From positions 1,802,501-1,866,500 of the forward strand of contig NZ_MDGR01000007.1 in NCBI RefSeq assembly GCF_002742335.1: DNA of 64,000 nucleotides, given 5' to 3'. A program made the translations under genes and the position numbers. The DNA comes from Reichenbachiella sp. 5M10 (GTDB taxonomy: Bacteria; Bacteroidota; Bacteroidia; Cytophagales; Cyclobacteriaceae). Positions 30,440-40,775 of the stretch are shown one piece after another. The stretch's first letter is position 1; each line of letters opens with the position of its first letter. Under the pieces are notes generated by a model that saw only the letters and a program-made list of their open reading frames with translations, had not been told where the DNA came from and searched no databases.

Positions 30440-31555
30440 TCAAACGTTTTCAAGTGCAATGTCCCAATCTTTCCAAACTGGTTCGTATCCATTCTTTTCG
30501 AGCATCTCTTGGATTGCCGCAGGGCTTCTCTCGTCGGAGATCTCAAATTGTTCGAGAGATTGTGGTTCTACAGCATATCCTCCAGGGTTGGTTTTTGATC
30601 CCGCACTCATGGTGGTGATCCCCAGTTTGATGGCATGGTCTCTGAACCGTTCCATTTCACGGGTAGACAGGGAAAGTTCTATTTCTTGGTTGAAGATGCG
30701 ATAGGCGCAGATGAGTTGAACCAATTCTCGGTCCACCATTTCTACTTTGGGTTCTAAGCCTCCTGAAAATGGCCTCAACCTAGGAAATGAAATACTGTAT
30801 TTGGTTTGCCAGTATTGCTTTTCAAGATAATTGAGATGGAGTGCTACAAAAAAGCTGTCAACGCGCCAGTCCTCTAAGCCTATCAGTGCACCCAATCCCA
30901 TCTTGTGAACACCCGCTCTGCCGAGACGATCGGGAGTATCTAATCTATAGTCGAAATTCGATTTTTTGCCTTTAGGGTGATGCTTTTTATAATCCTCTTT
31001 GTGGTAAGTCTCTTGGTATACCAAGACTGAATGTAAGCCTTGCGGGATTAGACGTTCATAATCTTCTTGATCTAGAGGCTGTACTTCCATGCTTAAGTTA
31101 GCAAAATGAGGCCTCACTTGACGAATGGCTCGCTCGATGTAGTCTACACCTACGGTCTGATTGGCTTCCCCGGTCACCAACAAGATGTGTTGAAAGCCAA
31201 GCTTTTTGATGGCAGCTACTTCCTTCTCAATTTCTGCTTCACTGAGTGTCTTTCGACGGATCTTATTGTCTAAGCTGAAGCCGCAGTAAGTGCAAATGTT
31301 TTGACATTCGTTGGAGAGATACATCGGGGTGTATAGCTGCATGGTATTGCCAAATCGCTGTAGAGTCAGGGCATGACTCATCTTGGCCATATCTTCTAAA
31401 AAAGGCATGGCGGCAGGGGAGATCAGTGCTTTGAAGTCTTCTAGATTTCGTTCACGTTTGGTGAGTGCATGGATGACATCTGATGCTGTCTTGTTATAAA
31501 TGGATGCTTTGACTTCATCCCAACTGTATCGGTCAAATACTTCTTTAAAGCTCAT
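30440..31555 (-). CDS. thiH: 2-iminoacetate synthase ThiH
   Basis: A radical SAM lyase of 371 residues that splits tyrosine into 2-iminoacetate (dehydroglycine) and p-cresol, supplying the C2-N part of the thiazole ring. The 4Fe-4S cluster motif CxxxCxxC is at [15 protein letters not shown] near residue 80, followed by the family sequence [16 protein letters not shown]. The middle ([26 protein letters not shown]) and the C-terminal [11 protein letters not shown] are typical of ThiH. Use of ThiH implies an anaerobic-type or oxygen-sensitive route, compared with ThiO in many aerobes. The gene overlaps thiG by 11 bases and is the seventh gene of the operon. Confidence 0.95.
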   Translation of the reverse strand: MSFKEVFDRYSWDEVKASIYNKTASDVIHALTKRERNLEDFKALISPAAMPFLEDMAKMSHALTLQRFGNTMQLYTPMYLSNECQNICTYCGFSLDNKIRRKTLSEAEIEKEVAAIKKLGFQHILLVTGEANQTVGVDYIERAIRQVRPHFANLSMEVQPLDQEDYERLIPQGLHSVLVYQETYHKEDYKKHHPKGKKSNFDYRLDTPDRLGRAGVHKMGLGALIGLEDWRVDSFFVALHLNYLEKQYWQTKYSISFPRLRPFSGGLEPKVEMVDRELVQLICAYRIFNQEIELSLSTREMERFRDHAIKLGITTMSAGSKTNPGGYAVEPQSLEQFEISDERSPAAIQEMLEKNGYEPVWKDWDIALENV

Positions 31556-32318
31556 CCAAAAAAGCGGTTAGTGGGCTACTTGCTGTGGCATGCGTTACAG
31601 GGGAAGCTAATTTGGCCTCATAGGCCATACGGCCTGCTTGGATGGCCATTTTGAAGGCAATAGCCATTTGTATGGGGTGGTCAGATACAGCGATGGCTGT
31701 GTTGACTAAGCATGCATCTGCTCCGATTTCCATGGCCTTAGCTGCATCTGATGGCGCACCTATACCTGCATCTACGATGACAGGTACGTTGGCTTGATCG
31801 ATGATGATTTCTAAGAAATCGATTGTTTTGAGGCCTTTGTTACTGCCTATCGGCGAGCCCAACGGCATGACGGCTGCCGTACCTACTTGCTCTAGTCGCT
31901 TGCACAATACTGGGTCTGCATGAATATAGGGCAATACAATGAATCCCAATTTGGCCAATTCTTCGGTGGCTTTGAGGGTTTCGATAGGGTCCGGCATCAG
32001 GTATTTTGGATCTGGGTGTATCTCAAGCTTGATCCAGTTCGTTTCTAGTGCTTCTCTGGCAAGTTGTGCGGCAAATACCGCTTCCTTGGCTGTACGTACA
32101 CCTGATGTATTTGGGAGTAGATTGATTCGTTGATGGTTGAGATGTGTGAGGATTTGATCGTCAGCATCTCCTACATCGACACGTTTGAGTGCAACGGTCG
32201 CTAGTTCTGATTCGGATGCTTCCAAGGCTTCCTTCATCAGCTGATTGTTTTTGAATTTTCCCGTCCCAGTGAACAACCGTGAACTGAATTCTTTGTCTGC
32301 TATTTTAAAATTCTCCAT
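31545..32318 (-). CDS. thiG: Thiazole synthase ThiG
   Basis: A 257-residue TIM-barrel enzyme that joins 2-iminoacetate from ThiH, 1-deoxy-xylulose 5-phosphate and sulfur from ThiS thiocarboxylate to make the thiazole phosphate. Visible landmarks are the N-terminal [10 protein letters not shown], the Schiff-base lysine in ALKRVD, the phosphate-binding [10 protein letters not shown] and [11 protein letters not shown], and [12 protein letters not shown]. Length is normal for the family. It overlaps thiE by 14 bases at its start and thiH by 11 at its end, so the three are translationally coupled. Confidence 0.96.
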   Translation of the reverse strand: MENFKIADKEFSSRLFTGTGKFKNNQLMKEALEASESELATVALKRVDVGDADDQILTHLNHQRINLLPNTSGVRTAKEAVFAAQLAREALETNWIKLEIHPDPKYLMPDPIETLKATEELAKLGFIVLPYIHADPVLCKRLEQVGTAAVMPLGSPIGSNKGLKTIDFLEIIIDQANVPVIVDAGIGAPSDAAKAMEIGADACLVNTAIAVSDHPIQMAIAFKMAIQAGRMAYEAKLASPVTHATASSPLTAFLDEL

Positions 32319-32940
32319 CAGGTAAGCAGTATTTAATGTCGTTAATTGTGTCTGTTTTGTTCTCAGAAGAGTTGATCAGAGAGGCGATTGCTATGCCATG
32401 ACACCCTGAGAGCTGCAAGTCGAAAATATCCTCTACACGAATACCTCCTATAGCAATGATAGGGATATGTACGTCTTCAATGATCATGTGATTAAGAATA
32501 GCTGAAATCCCCTTTATGCCCAAAATAGGACTGAGATTTTCTTTGGTCGTGGTGTCACGAAAAGGTCCCAAACCTATGTAGTCAACTTGAGCCATAGCGA
32601 GCGCTTCGACTTGATCCCAGGTGTTGGCTGTCCCGCCGATGTAGGGTCTGTCTCCAAGTAGCTTTCGTGCTTCTATTGGGTCCATGTCTCCTTGTCCAAG
32701 ATGTACTCCGTTTGCTTTCACCTTTTTGGCAATCGCTACATAATCGTTGATGATCAACTTGGCCTTGTGTTCTTTGCAAATAGCTTTGGCTTGTGTGGCG
32801 ATATCTAATACTTCTTCTTCGGACTTGTTTTTCAAGCGGAGCTGAACCCAGTCTACGCCTGCTTTACAAGCCTCTTCTATATTTTGAAGGTGTGTTTTGC
32901 CAGGAGTCTCCTGGGAGATATAATGTAACCTACTGATCAT
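32305..32940 (-). CDS. thiE: Thiamine-phosphate synthase ThiE
   Basis: A 211-residue TIM-barrel enzyme joining hydroxymethylpyrimidine diphosphate and thiazole phosphate into thiamine monophosphate. Family motifs are present: [14 protein letters not shown] (pyrophosphate-side arginine), [38 protein letters not shown] in place of the usual GPVFPTxTK loop, and IIAIGGI. Of the two ThiE/TenI-like genes in this operon, this one keeps the synthase residues. It overlaps thiD by four bases and thiG by 14. Confidence 0.93.
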   Translation of the reverse strand: MISRLHYISQETPGKTHLQNIEEACKAGVDWVQLRLKNKSEEEVLDIATQAKAICKEHKAKLIINDYVAIAKKVKANGVHLGQGDMDPIEARKLLGDRPYIGGTANTWDQVEALAMAQVDYIGLGPFRDTTTKENLSPILGIKGISAILNHMIIEDVHIPIIAIGGIRVEDIFDLQLSGCHGIAIASLINSSENKTDTINDIKYCLPDGEF

Positions 32941-33686
32941 GCGTCAATTTCAAAATGTCTTCCTAATTTGGCAGTACCACTTTGTAAGTACTTTTCTGTG
33001 TATTGTTTGGCCGAAGCGCAAGCTTCTTGCAATGATTGGCCTTTGTTGATGCCAGCAGCGATTGCCGAAGAAAGAACGCAGCCCGTACCATGCTTATCTT
33101 TGCCTTCTATTCGTTTGCCTTCAATGACAATCTCAGTGCCATCCGTCAATATGAGGATGTCGCTTGTGTCATTGGTGTCGCTGTGGCCTCCTTTTTTGAG
33201 GACATTTGTGGGCCAGATTTCAGAGCCTAGAGCATTGGTGATTTTGTCAAACTCCCAGCGGTTTGGGGTGATCAGGTGTACACGTTTCAAGATGTCTTGA
33301 AACTCGTCAGATTCTACTTTTTTGACAAAATCAAAACCAGATGAGGACTTCAATACAGGGTCCCAAATGATTTTGGCTTCAGGGATTCTCTTTTCGAGAT
33401 ACTGCAATAGTTTGTTGAGTAGGTCTAGGCCGTTGATGATGCCGATTTTGACTACACTGAATTTGTAGTCTGCTAGCAAGGCATCAATTTGGGATTTGAT
33501 GGGCTCAAAATCCTTCCATTCGATTCCCCAGAGGTCATCTTCGTTTTGATAGGTGAGGGCAGTGACTACTGCCATGCCTTGGACTTTGAGTTGATGCATG
33601 GTCTGTATGTCGGCAAGGATGCCTGCACCGCCGCATGGGTCAAACCCTGCGATACTTAGTGCTAGATTTTCTTTGTTGGTAGACAT
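32937..33686 (-). CDS. thiD: Hydroxymethylpyrimidine (phosphate) kinase ThiD
   Basis: A 249-residue ribokinase-fold enzyme that phosphorylates hydroxymethylpyrimidine phosphate to the diphosphate for ThiE. It has the ThiD N-terminus (LSIAGFDPCGGAGILADIQT), the pyrimidine-side segment VVTALTYQNE, the conserved WDPVLKSSSG, ITPNRWEF, and the anion-hole/catalytic DKHGTGCVLSSAIAA with the aspartate that activates the substrate hydroxyl just upstream. It sits three bases after the TenI-like gene and overlaps thiE by four. Confidence 0.94.
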   Translation of the reverse strand: MSTNKENLALSIAGFDPCGGAGILADIQTMHQLKVQGMAVVTALTYQNEDDLWGIEWKDFEPIKSQIDALLADYKFSVVKIGIINGLDLLNKLLQYLEKRIPEAKIIWDPVLKSSSGFDFVKKVESDEFQDILKRVHLITPNRWEFDKITNALGSEIWPTNVLKKGGHSDTNDTSDILILTDGTEIVIEGKRIEGKDKHGTGCVLSSAIAAGINKGQSLQEACASAKQYTEKYLQSGTAKLGRHFEIDA

Positions 33687-33689
33687 GAG

Positions 33690-34253
33690 TTATTTGTTTA
33701 AGTAATGTAAGCGACTTTCAATGTCATGATGTTTCCAAAAGGATCCTAACAAAACCATGCCGTCAAATCCAATGTCTTCGAGCTCAGTATGGTGATCGAT
33801 CATGACTCCACCGAGAGCGTACAAAGGAAACGATTTGATTCGTCTCAGTTCGCTTTGGAGTTTATCCAAATCAAAATGAGACAGGTAGTTTTGTTTGCTG
33901 ATGCTGTCGTATATCGGGCTTAGAAATCCATAGTTGAGATCCGCACGTGTACGGCTGATGTCTCTCAGCGAATGAAAAGATTTAGAATAGACCTTGGAGG
34001 GGTTGATTGGGCCATCGTCTTGCGATTTTTGATGTATCCCTCCAAGGTTCATTTCATCCACCAATGGATGAGCTTGATGCAAGCTGATCTTTTGGTAGTG
34101 CTTAGAATCAATCTGTTCTATGTATTTCTTGACTTCATCAAATGACCATGTGGGTTTGCGTACATGTAACCGAACGTCCCTATGGAGAAGTTCGTTGCAG
34201 GTGGCAATCTCATGATCCACCAGCGTCTCCGGTGTGATGATGACGATATTCAA
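33690..34253 (-). CDS. TenI/ThiE-like protein, probably thiazole tautomerase
   Basis: A 187-residue TIM barrel, shorter than ThiE. It has the TenI-type loop FLSPIYDSISKQNY in place of the ThiE loop, with LRDISRTRADLNYG before it and LYALGGVM after, but it lacks the clear VHLGQ-D motif of ThiE (here LGGIHQKSQ). TenI proteins turn the thiazole product of ThiG into its aromatic tautomer. Placement between thiC and thiD is usual in this phylum, where the gene is often annotated as a second thiamine-phosphate synthase. A weak ThiE activity cannot be excluded. Spacing is 4 bases to thiC and 3 bases to thiD. Confidence 0.75.
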   Translation of the reverse strand: MNIVIITPETLVDHEIATCNELLHRDVRLHVRKPTWSFDEVKKYIEQIDSKHYQKISLHQAHPLVDEMNLGGIHQKSQDDGPINPSKVYSKSFHSLRDISRTRADLNYGFLSPIYDSISKQNYLSHFDLDKLQSELRRIKSFPLYALGGVMIDHHTELEDIGFDGMVLLGSFWKHHDIESRLHYLNK

Positions 34254-34257
34254 TGGC

Positions 34258-36135
<1,878 letters not shown>

Positions 36136-36139
36136 TCAA

Positions 36140-36346
36140 TTATCCGCCTTGCGTGGCAGTGATGATTAGAATATTGTCATTTTCTTGTATGAGGTAGTCT
36201 TCCCAGTTGGACTTGGGTAGTATCTCATCGTTGATTGCTACTGCTATTCCCCTATCAAGATAAAGATTTTTTTTCTTTAATACAGGAATCAATGCAGGGT
36301 TGCTTTCTTGTAGAATGAGCTCCTCGTTGTTCAATTTGATTTTCAT
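36140..36346 (-). CDS. thiS: Sulfur carrier protein ThiS
   Basis: A 68-residue ubiquitin-fold protein that carries sulfur as a C-terminal thiocarboxylate to ThiG. The C-terminus ends in the required Gly-Gly (TATQGG). The centre has the expected NEELIL start and NDNILIITA strand before the tail. Activation needs an adenylyltransferase (ThiF), which is not in this operon. It is the first gene after the TPP riboswitch, whose 3' end lies some 40 bases before the start codon. Confidence 0.93.
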   Translation of the reverse strand: MKIKLNNEELILQESNPALIPVLKKKNLYLDRGIAVAINDEILPKSNWEDYLIQENDNILIITATQGG

Positions 36347-36387
36347 ATTGAATCAGTTTTACCTTTAGGAGCCACGAGATGTGCCTT

Positions 36388-36469
36388 ACTTTTCCCTTCG
36401 ACTGCATTACCAGTATCAGGTATTGAGGGTATTTTCTCAGCCATCACCTACGATGGGCACCCCTAAAGT
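36388..36469 (-). promoter_or_regulatory. TPP riboswitch (THI element) of the thiamine operon
   Basis: Binds thiamine pyrophosphate and lowers expression of the operon. On the minus strand the diagnostic blocks appear in order: GGGGTGCC (36463-36456), GGCTGAGA (36442-36435), ACCCT, ACCTGA (36421-36416), and the GGTAATGCAGTCGAAGGGAA block. P1 is closed by ACTTT (36469-36465) with AAAGT (36392-36388). No terminator follows; the ribosome-binding region of thiS lies within 40 bases, so control is probably at translation. CCTAAAG (36369-36363) can pair with CTTTAGG (36468-36462) in a competing helix. Confidence 0.95.
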
Positions 36470-36474
36470 GTGAC

Positions 36475-36482
36475 CAAAAGTA
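36475..36482 (-). promoter_or_regulatory. -7 promoter element of the thiamine operon
   Basis: TACTTTTG on the minus strand matches TAnnTTTG. The transcript would start near 36468, at the first base pairs of the riboswitch P1 stem. A TTG lies 24 bases upstream, slightly far for a -33 box. Confidence 0.5.
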
Positions 36483-36529
36483 CAGTGATTTATTGGAAGG
36501 AAAAAACAATTGATTTTAGAATGTGTGGA

Positions 36530-37156
36530 TTAGTCGTCGATTTTTGCCAATCTCTTGTCTAGCGCAAAAATGATCAACTCGGCAGGTGATTTAAGATCCA
36601 ACTTCTTGAGGATGTTTTTGCGGTGTGAGTTGACAGTGTGAGGACTTAGGTATAAAAGTTTGGAGATGTCTTTGGAACTATGGCCTTTGACGATAAGTTC
36701 AATGACTTGCAGTTCACGCTTGGAGAGGTCATACGCTTTGGTAGGACTGCCCTCTTTGTGTACGACCTCTAAGATGGTATTGCAGTAGAATTTCTTGTTT
36801 GAGGAGAGGTGTCCAAGTGCCAAGGAGATTTCCTCTTGGCTACAGCGGTCGGTTACTATACTTTGGATGCCTTTGCCCCAGAGGTGTTTGATTTCCTTTT
36901 CTTGTTTGGGGTCAGCAATGATCAGGACTTTGCTGGTTTTGATGACTTTGGTGGCGAGAGCCAAATGCTGTTCCGTATTGTCACAGAGGTTGATGATCCA
37001 GATATCTAGCTCGCGCAATGCACCAGTCACTACTTGTGGAGTCTCCGAAAAAGTTTGGGTTAAACTCAGTTCGGGATGTGAAGCCACGATCGCTTGCAAT
37101 CCTTGCCTGCTCAAGTAGTTGGTGTCAGTGATTGATACGGACTGTGTTTTGGACAC
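36530..37156 (-). CDS. LuxR-family regulator with pseudo-receiver domain
   Basis: A 208-residue DNA-binding protein. Residues 140-200 are a LuxR/NarL helix-turn-helix (LSKRELQVIELIVKGHSSKDI, then HTVNSHRKNILKKL). The first 125 residues have the length and fold pattern of a receiver domain, but key residues are absent: the acidic pair is replaced (ITDTNYL has one Asp), and the phosphorylation position reads DIWIINLCDN, with Asn where Asp is expected. It is likely to work without phosphorylation, or to bind a ligand or partner. It is a single gene with its own promoter; it is transcribed toward the thiamine operon, but no link with thiamine is shown. Confidence 0.8.
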   Translation of the reverse strand: MSKTQSVSITDTNYLSRQGLQAIVASHPELSLTQTFSETPQVVTGALRELDIWIINLCDNTEQHLALATKVIKTSKVLIIADPKQEKEIKHLWGKGIQSIVTDRCSQEEISLALGHLSSNKKFYCNTILEVVHKEGSPTKAYDLSKRELQVIELIVKGHSSKDISKLLYLSPHTVNSHRKNILKKLDLKSPAELIIFALDKRLAKIDD

Positions 37157-37184
37157 TGGTTTATTTATTTAGACTAATTCTAAG

Positions 37185-37214
37185 CAAAAATAAAGAGACC
37201 AATGAGTTTGCCAA
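37185..37214 (-). promoter_or_regulatory. Promoter of the LuxR-type regulator gene
   Basis: Minus strand: TTG, a 19-base spacer, then TATTTTTG, a near-perfect Bacteroidota promoter. Transcription would start near 37178, 22 bases before the ATG. The rest of the gap to 37389 shows no gene. Confidence 0.55.
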
Positions 37215-37389
37215 GCATTATTTAAATTAATTCTAAATAAAATTATCTACGTATGTCAATGTAGTAGTCCTAACCCAGTGGGATGCCATCACAGGACAAG
37301 ATGTATACACATCAGGAGGGGTATGGTAGGGACAAAATCTAAAGTTATTGGAAGACTAATAAGATAGAGGAAAGTCTTTGTGTCGTAGT

Positions 37390-38217
37390 TTACGCAAGAG
37401 TGATTTCCTCCTCGCCCAATAAGATGAGCTTCTTTTTGTACAGGATACCAACCGATCGCTTGAAATTCTTTTTGCTCATGGACAAGATACTTTGTATTTC
37501 TTCGGGGCTACTTTTGTCGTGCAACGAAAGTTGTCCATTGTTTGATGATAGATATTTCATGATCCTTTCGGCTCCTTCTTCGAGGTTTTCTATCCCCGCT
37601 TTTCTTAAGGTCACATCTATCTTGCCATCGGGTCGTATTTGCTTGATGAATCCCGTTTTGTGTGATCCTTTGAGTAACTCTTCGAAGGTTTCGTTTTCAT
37701 AGATCAATCCACGGTACTTCTGATCGATGATCGTTTGGATGCCGTTGATCGAGGTCTCTCCAATGATAAGGTTTACTTCTTGTCCTTCGCTGAGTTGAGA
37801 GAGGTCTCGCTCGACAAACAAATGTATGCGTGCACTTGCTGCGACACGCTTGGTGATGGAGTCGAGATAGGTGTACACTGTCACCCATTGTCCAGGTTTT
37901 AGTTTTTTTTCTTGTTCGCTAAAAGGTAAAAAGAGGTCTTTTTCCAGACCCCAATCCAAAAATGCCCCGTACTGGTTGACGTCTTTGACGCGCATGCATG
38001 CAAACTCGTTTCGCTTGGCGTGTGGTTGGAGTGTCGTGGCGACATTGCGATCCTGCGAATCAGTGTAGACGAATACTTCGATGGTGTCACCTATGGCAAG
38101 ACCTTCTGCTACATACTTGTTGGGCAGGAGGACCTCTTCTGCAGACTCGTCGATGAGGTATGCACCGTTGTCAGTAAATCGATTTACTTTGAGCTGATTG
38201 TATTCGCCTATTTCCAT
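37390..38217 (-). CDS. CvfB-like S1 RNA-binding protein
   Basis: A 275-residue cytoplasmic protein built from small beta-barrel S1-type domains, ending in a winged-helix segment (NFKRSVGILYKKKLILL), as in CvfB/YitL. Characteristic parts are the N-terminal GEYNQLKVNRFTDNGAYLI, the S1 core VKDVNQYGAFLDWGLEKDLF followed by the hinge FSEQ, and DVTLRKAG. CvfB proteins bind poly-U RNA and affect virulence-gene expression in Staphylococcus; in other bacteria the target is unknown. It lies 31 bases after the GlcG-like gene in the same direction and is probably cotranscribed with it. Confidence 0.85.
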   Translation of the reverse strand: MEIGEYNQLKVNRFTDNGAYLIDESAEEVLLPNKYVAEGLAIGDTIEVFVYTDSQDRNVATTLQPHAKRNEFACMRVKDVNQYGAFLDWGLEKDLFLPFSEQEKKLKPGQWVTVYTYLDSITKRVAASARIHLFVERDLSQLSEGQEVNLIIGETSINGIQTIIDQKYRGLIYENETFEELLKGSHKTGFIKQIRPDGKIDVTLRKAGIENLEEGAERIMKYLSSNNGQLSLHDKSSPEEIQSILSMSKKNFKRSVGILYKKKLILLGEEEITLA

Positions 38218-38248
38218 GGTGTTGATTTGATGTATGTGGTGTTATTGA

Positions 38249-38686
38249 TTAGGAGTACAGTTGGATTTTTTTGTCTGTTTGGGCTGGTTCGGGCTGCAGA
38301 GATTGGACAGCTAGTTGCGCGAGAGTGTGATTGTCCTCGTCACTTAAGCCACTGACGCCTATCGCACCGATGAGTTGTCGGTCTGGGTCCATTACAGGGA
38401 TACCTCCTGGCCATGAGACGATGCGAGGATCATCATAGTAGCGAATATGCTCAGGGTTGTTGGCTTGGAGTTTTTGGGCGAAAGCCTGGGTGTCCTGTTG
38501 GGTACGTGCTGCAGTATAGCCTTTGTTGATGGCTACTTGTATATCACTCAAAGCTGCCTTGTCTGTACGGGCAAATGTGACCAATTCACCGTGAGGATCT
38601 ACGACCGCTACGATTGCTTCCTTGTTTTCGCGAATGCACGCATGTATGACGGTGTTGATTGCTTTGATGCCTTGTTTGAGCTCCAT
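38249..38686 (-). CDS. GlcG/HbpS-family heme-binding-like protein
   Basis: A 145-residue protein of the GlcG/HbpS (DUF336) family. Family features are visible: the N-terminal amphipathic helix (AINTVIHACIRENKEA), VAVVDPHGELVTFARTD, the helix with AINKGYTAART, and the glycine-rich end VSWPGGIPVMD followed by IGAIGVSGLSDEDN. Members bind heme or degrade cobalamin-like or other small ligands; E. coli GlcG lies in the glycolate operon but has no proven reaction. The ATG at 38686 is chosen over an upstream TTG at 38710. It is followed by the CvfB-like gene after 31 bases. Confidence 0.85.
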   Translation of the reverse strand: MELKQGIKAINTVIHACIRENKEAIVAVVDPHGELVTFARTDKAALSDIQVAINKGYTAARTQQDTQAFAQKLQANNPEHIRYYDDPRIVSWPGGIPVMDPDRQLIGAIGVSGLSDEDNHTLAQLAVQSLQPEPAQTDKKIQLYS

Positions 38687-38822
38687 GCTGTGTTTGTTTG
38701 TGTACGGCAAATATCTTGATTAAGCGTACAACTAACTAATTTCATATAAAATACATGCGCCGGTATTCATCAAATTATTCGAATGTCGTATCTTGGTTGA
38801 TTCTAACCCAATAGATGGATAC

Positions 38823-39206
38823 ATGCCAAATCAAAAAAAAGTATATGTGATCGATGATGATCCGATTCTTCAGAAAATCATGAAGAAGATGTTGTTCAAT
38901 TATAACCCTGAGATTGAGGTAGCTTTGTTTTTGCACGGTGAGGAAGCCATCAGACAGTTGAAAGCAGATACGGTTCTTCCTGACTTGATTTTTTTGGATA
39001 TCAACATGCCAATCATGGATGCTTGGGATTTTATTGAGGCTTATGAGCTACTGAACATTCCTAAGGTTGTGATTTATATATTGTCCTCTTCGATCGATTA
39101 CCGAGACATAGATCGTGCAAAGGGCATTGATTTGATCAAAGATTATCTTGTAAAGCCCTTGAGAAAGGAACGGTTGATTGAAATCTGTGAATTAGAATTG
39201 AAGTAA
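38823..39206 (+). CDS. Single-domain response regulator
   Basis: A 127-residue receiver domain without output domain. Acidic pocket at IDDD (10-13), phospho-accepting Asp59 in LIFLDINMPIMD, Ser88-Ser90 in ILSSS at the conserved Thr/Ser position, and Lys111 in VKPL. The start chosen is the ATG at 38823; the frame could extend to a TTG at 38793. A LamB-like porin gene follows after 41 bases in the same direction and may be cotranscribed. A TATCTTGG sequence at 38789 resembles a -7 element with one mismatch. No kinase gene is adjacent. Confidence 0.88.
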   Translation: MPNQKKVYVIDDDPILQKIMKKMLFNYNPEIEVALFLHGEEAIRQLKADTVLPDLIFLDINMPIMDAWDFIEAYELLNIPKVVIYILSSSIDYRDIDRAKGIDLIKDYLVKPLRKERLIEICELELK

Positions 39207-39247
39207 CTGTATGGCCATAGGCCTGTCAGCCAAACCAGCACCTGACT

Positions 39248-40708
39248 ATGAATATATCCTGCCTACGAACTGTTGTATGTATCGGTCTACTGTTGTTGAC
39301 GTCTTCGTGTCTCTGGGCACAATCTAGTATTCAGTACCAGCCGTTTTTTGAAACAGAACGTTTGGGCTTCGGTTTTGGAAGCTACGGCCGGATCGGTGTA
39401 GGGTGGCTGCCGACGATACAGTCTTCGGATGGTCGACGGCTGAATCTTAACAATATGGGTAGCATTGGAGGAAGGATGGAAGAGCAGGATTATATGGAGT
39501 TGGGGGTTGCCTTTCATATCAAGCCGGATAATTTTCCCAAGGATTCGACGCAAATCACCGTGCAAATCCGATCGTCTTTGTACTCCAATAATCTAGAGTA
39601 TTTTGGTAATTCTAGTACAGGAGATGCGTTTAGTAGTTTGACTTTGGCATTTCCTGAGATCTTCGTCGAGGCGCGAGATGTCTTGACCAAGTACCTTAAC
39701 GTGTGGGTGGGGTCTCGACTCTATCGTGGCCCGGACGTGCATATGGCTGATTACTTCTATTTCAATGACCACTCAGGTCAGGGCTTCGGTGTGGAGTACA
39801 AGGGGACACGGATGAGCATGAATTTTGTTTCCAGCACAGATACTACCGCTTCAGTACCTCCTTATTTTTATTTGAATATCAAATCCGGTACACCTAGTTT
39901 AGAACTCAGACAGCGTCTCGTGACTGTAGTGGAGCAAGACATTCCTTTGAGTAAGGAGAGTTTCATCACACTGATAGGAGAATACCATCACATGGGAGAT
40001 CCTTCTGACAAGGAAATCAATCCCGGTGATTCGAGTGCTTTGTATTCATTTCCTGGAGAGGATGGGTGGGTGTTGGGGGCCAAACTGCAATGGAACCGTA
40101 TCCCGGGATTCTCTCAGGGTTCTTTCAACCATGTTGCATTGCGTTATGGACATGGGATTGCCAATGGAGGAGATGGAGGCAATTCCCGCACTTGGAATAC
40201 TTTTGGAGCAGCCAACTTAGATACTTATTCGTTTGCCAATGCATACGCGTGGCATTTTGTCGATCATTTCTTGCTCAACATGGGTGATCGAATGAGCGTC
40301 AATGGGTATGGCTTGTTCAACAAGAGCAAAGGGGCTGCCGATACCGATGGGCTAGCCGATACCTATCTAGGACGGGAGGTCTACAATCTCAAGACAGAAT
40401 GGGCTTTAGGAGTAAAGGTCGTCAACTACATCACGGATCAATTTCATTTTCAAAGCGAGTTGCACCACGCTGAGCGACGCGATGGAGATCAGCCTTGGTA
40501 TGCCATGACCAAATTGAGTTTGGTACCGACACTAGCGGTCACTGGCAATCGCTCCGTATGGGCCAGACCACATCTGCGATTGGTGTATTCGGTGGCGAGG
40601 TACAACAATGCTGCGCGTGATGCTGCCTACTCTCCATATTTGGCTCTGTCAGGACCTGAGCGATGGGGGCAGTATATAGGTGTCAAGGCTGAGTGGTGGA
40701 CTTGGTAG
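39248..40708 (+). CDS. LamB/maltoporin-like outer-membrane porin
   Basis: A 486-residue outer-membrane protein with signal peptide (VCIGLLLLTSSCLWAQ). The body resembles the sugar porin LamB: an N-terminal GFGFGSYGRIGVGW strand, the segment WVGSRLYRGPDVHMADYFYF that matches the maltoporin GKRxYxRxDVH region, a hydrophilic loop-strand alternation throughout, and a C-terminal tryptophan (AEWWTW). Maltoporins are trimeric barrels that let oligosaccharides through. Aromatic residues of a greasy slide cannot be assigned by eye. It follows a response-regulator gene closely. No SusC/SusD or glycoside hydrolase genes are near, so the sugar is unknown. Confidence 0.75.
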   Translation: MNISCLRTVVCIGLLLLTSSCLWAQSSIQYQPFFETERLGFGFGSYGRIGVGWLPTIQSSDGRRLNLNNMGSIGGRMEEQDYMELGVAFHIKPDNFPKDSTQITVQIRSSLYSNNLEYFGNSSTGDAFSSLTLAFPEIFVEARDVLTKYLNVWVGSRLYRGPDVHMADYFYFNDHSGQGFGVEYKGTRMSMNFVSSTDTTASVPPYFYLNIKSGTPSLELRQRLVTVVEQDIPLSKESFITLIGEYHHMGDPSDKEINPGDSSALYSFPGEDGWVLGAKLQWNRIPGFSQGSFNHVALRYGHGIANGGDGGNSRTWNTFGAANLDTYSFANAYAWHFVDHFLLNMGDRMSVNGYGLFNKSKGAADTDGLADTYLGREVYNLKTEWALGVKVVNYITDQFHFQSELHHAERRDGDQPWYAMTKLSLVPTLAVTGNRSVWARPHLRLVYSVARYNNAARDAAYSPYLALSGPERWGQYIGVKAEWWTW

Positions 40709-40739
40709 TCAGGTTTTTAGCTCTTTAGGTACTGAATAT

Positions 40740-40760
40740 TGTACAGCTTGATTATCTTTG
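40740..40760 (+). promoter_or_regulatory. Promoter and possible operator of the yefM-yoeB pair
   Basis: TATCTTTG (40753-40760) is a perfect TAnnTTTG element 16 bases before the ATG. TGTACA (40740-40745), the core hexamer of known YefM operators, lies just upstream, and TTGGT/ACCAA flank the likely transcript start. Autorepression by the antitoxin is expected for the family. Confidence 0.45.
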
Positions 40761-40775
40761 GTCAAAACCAAGAAA

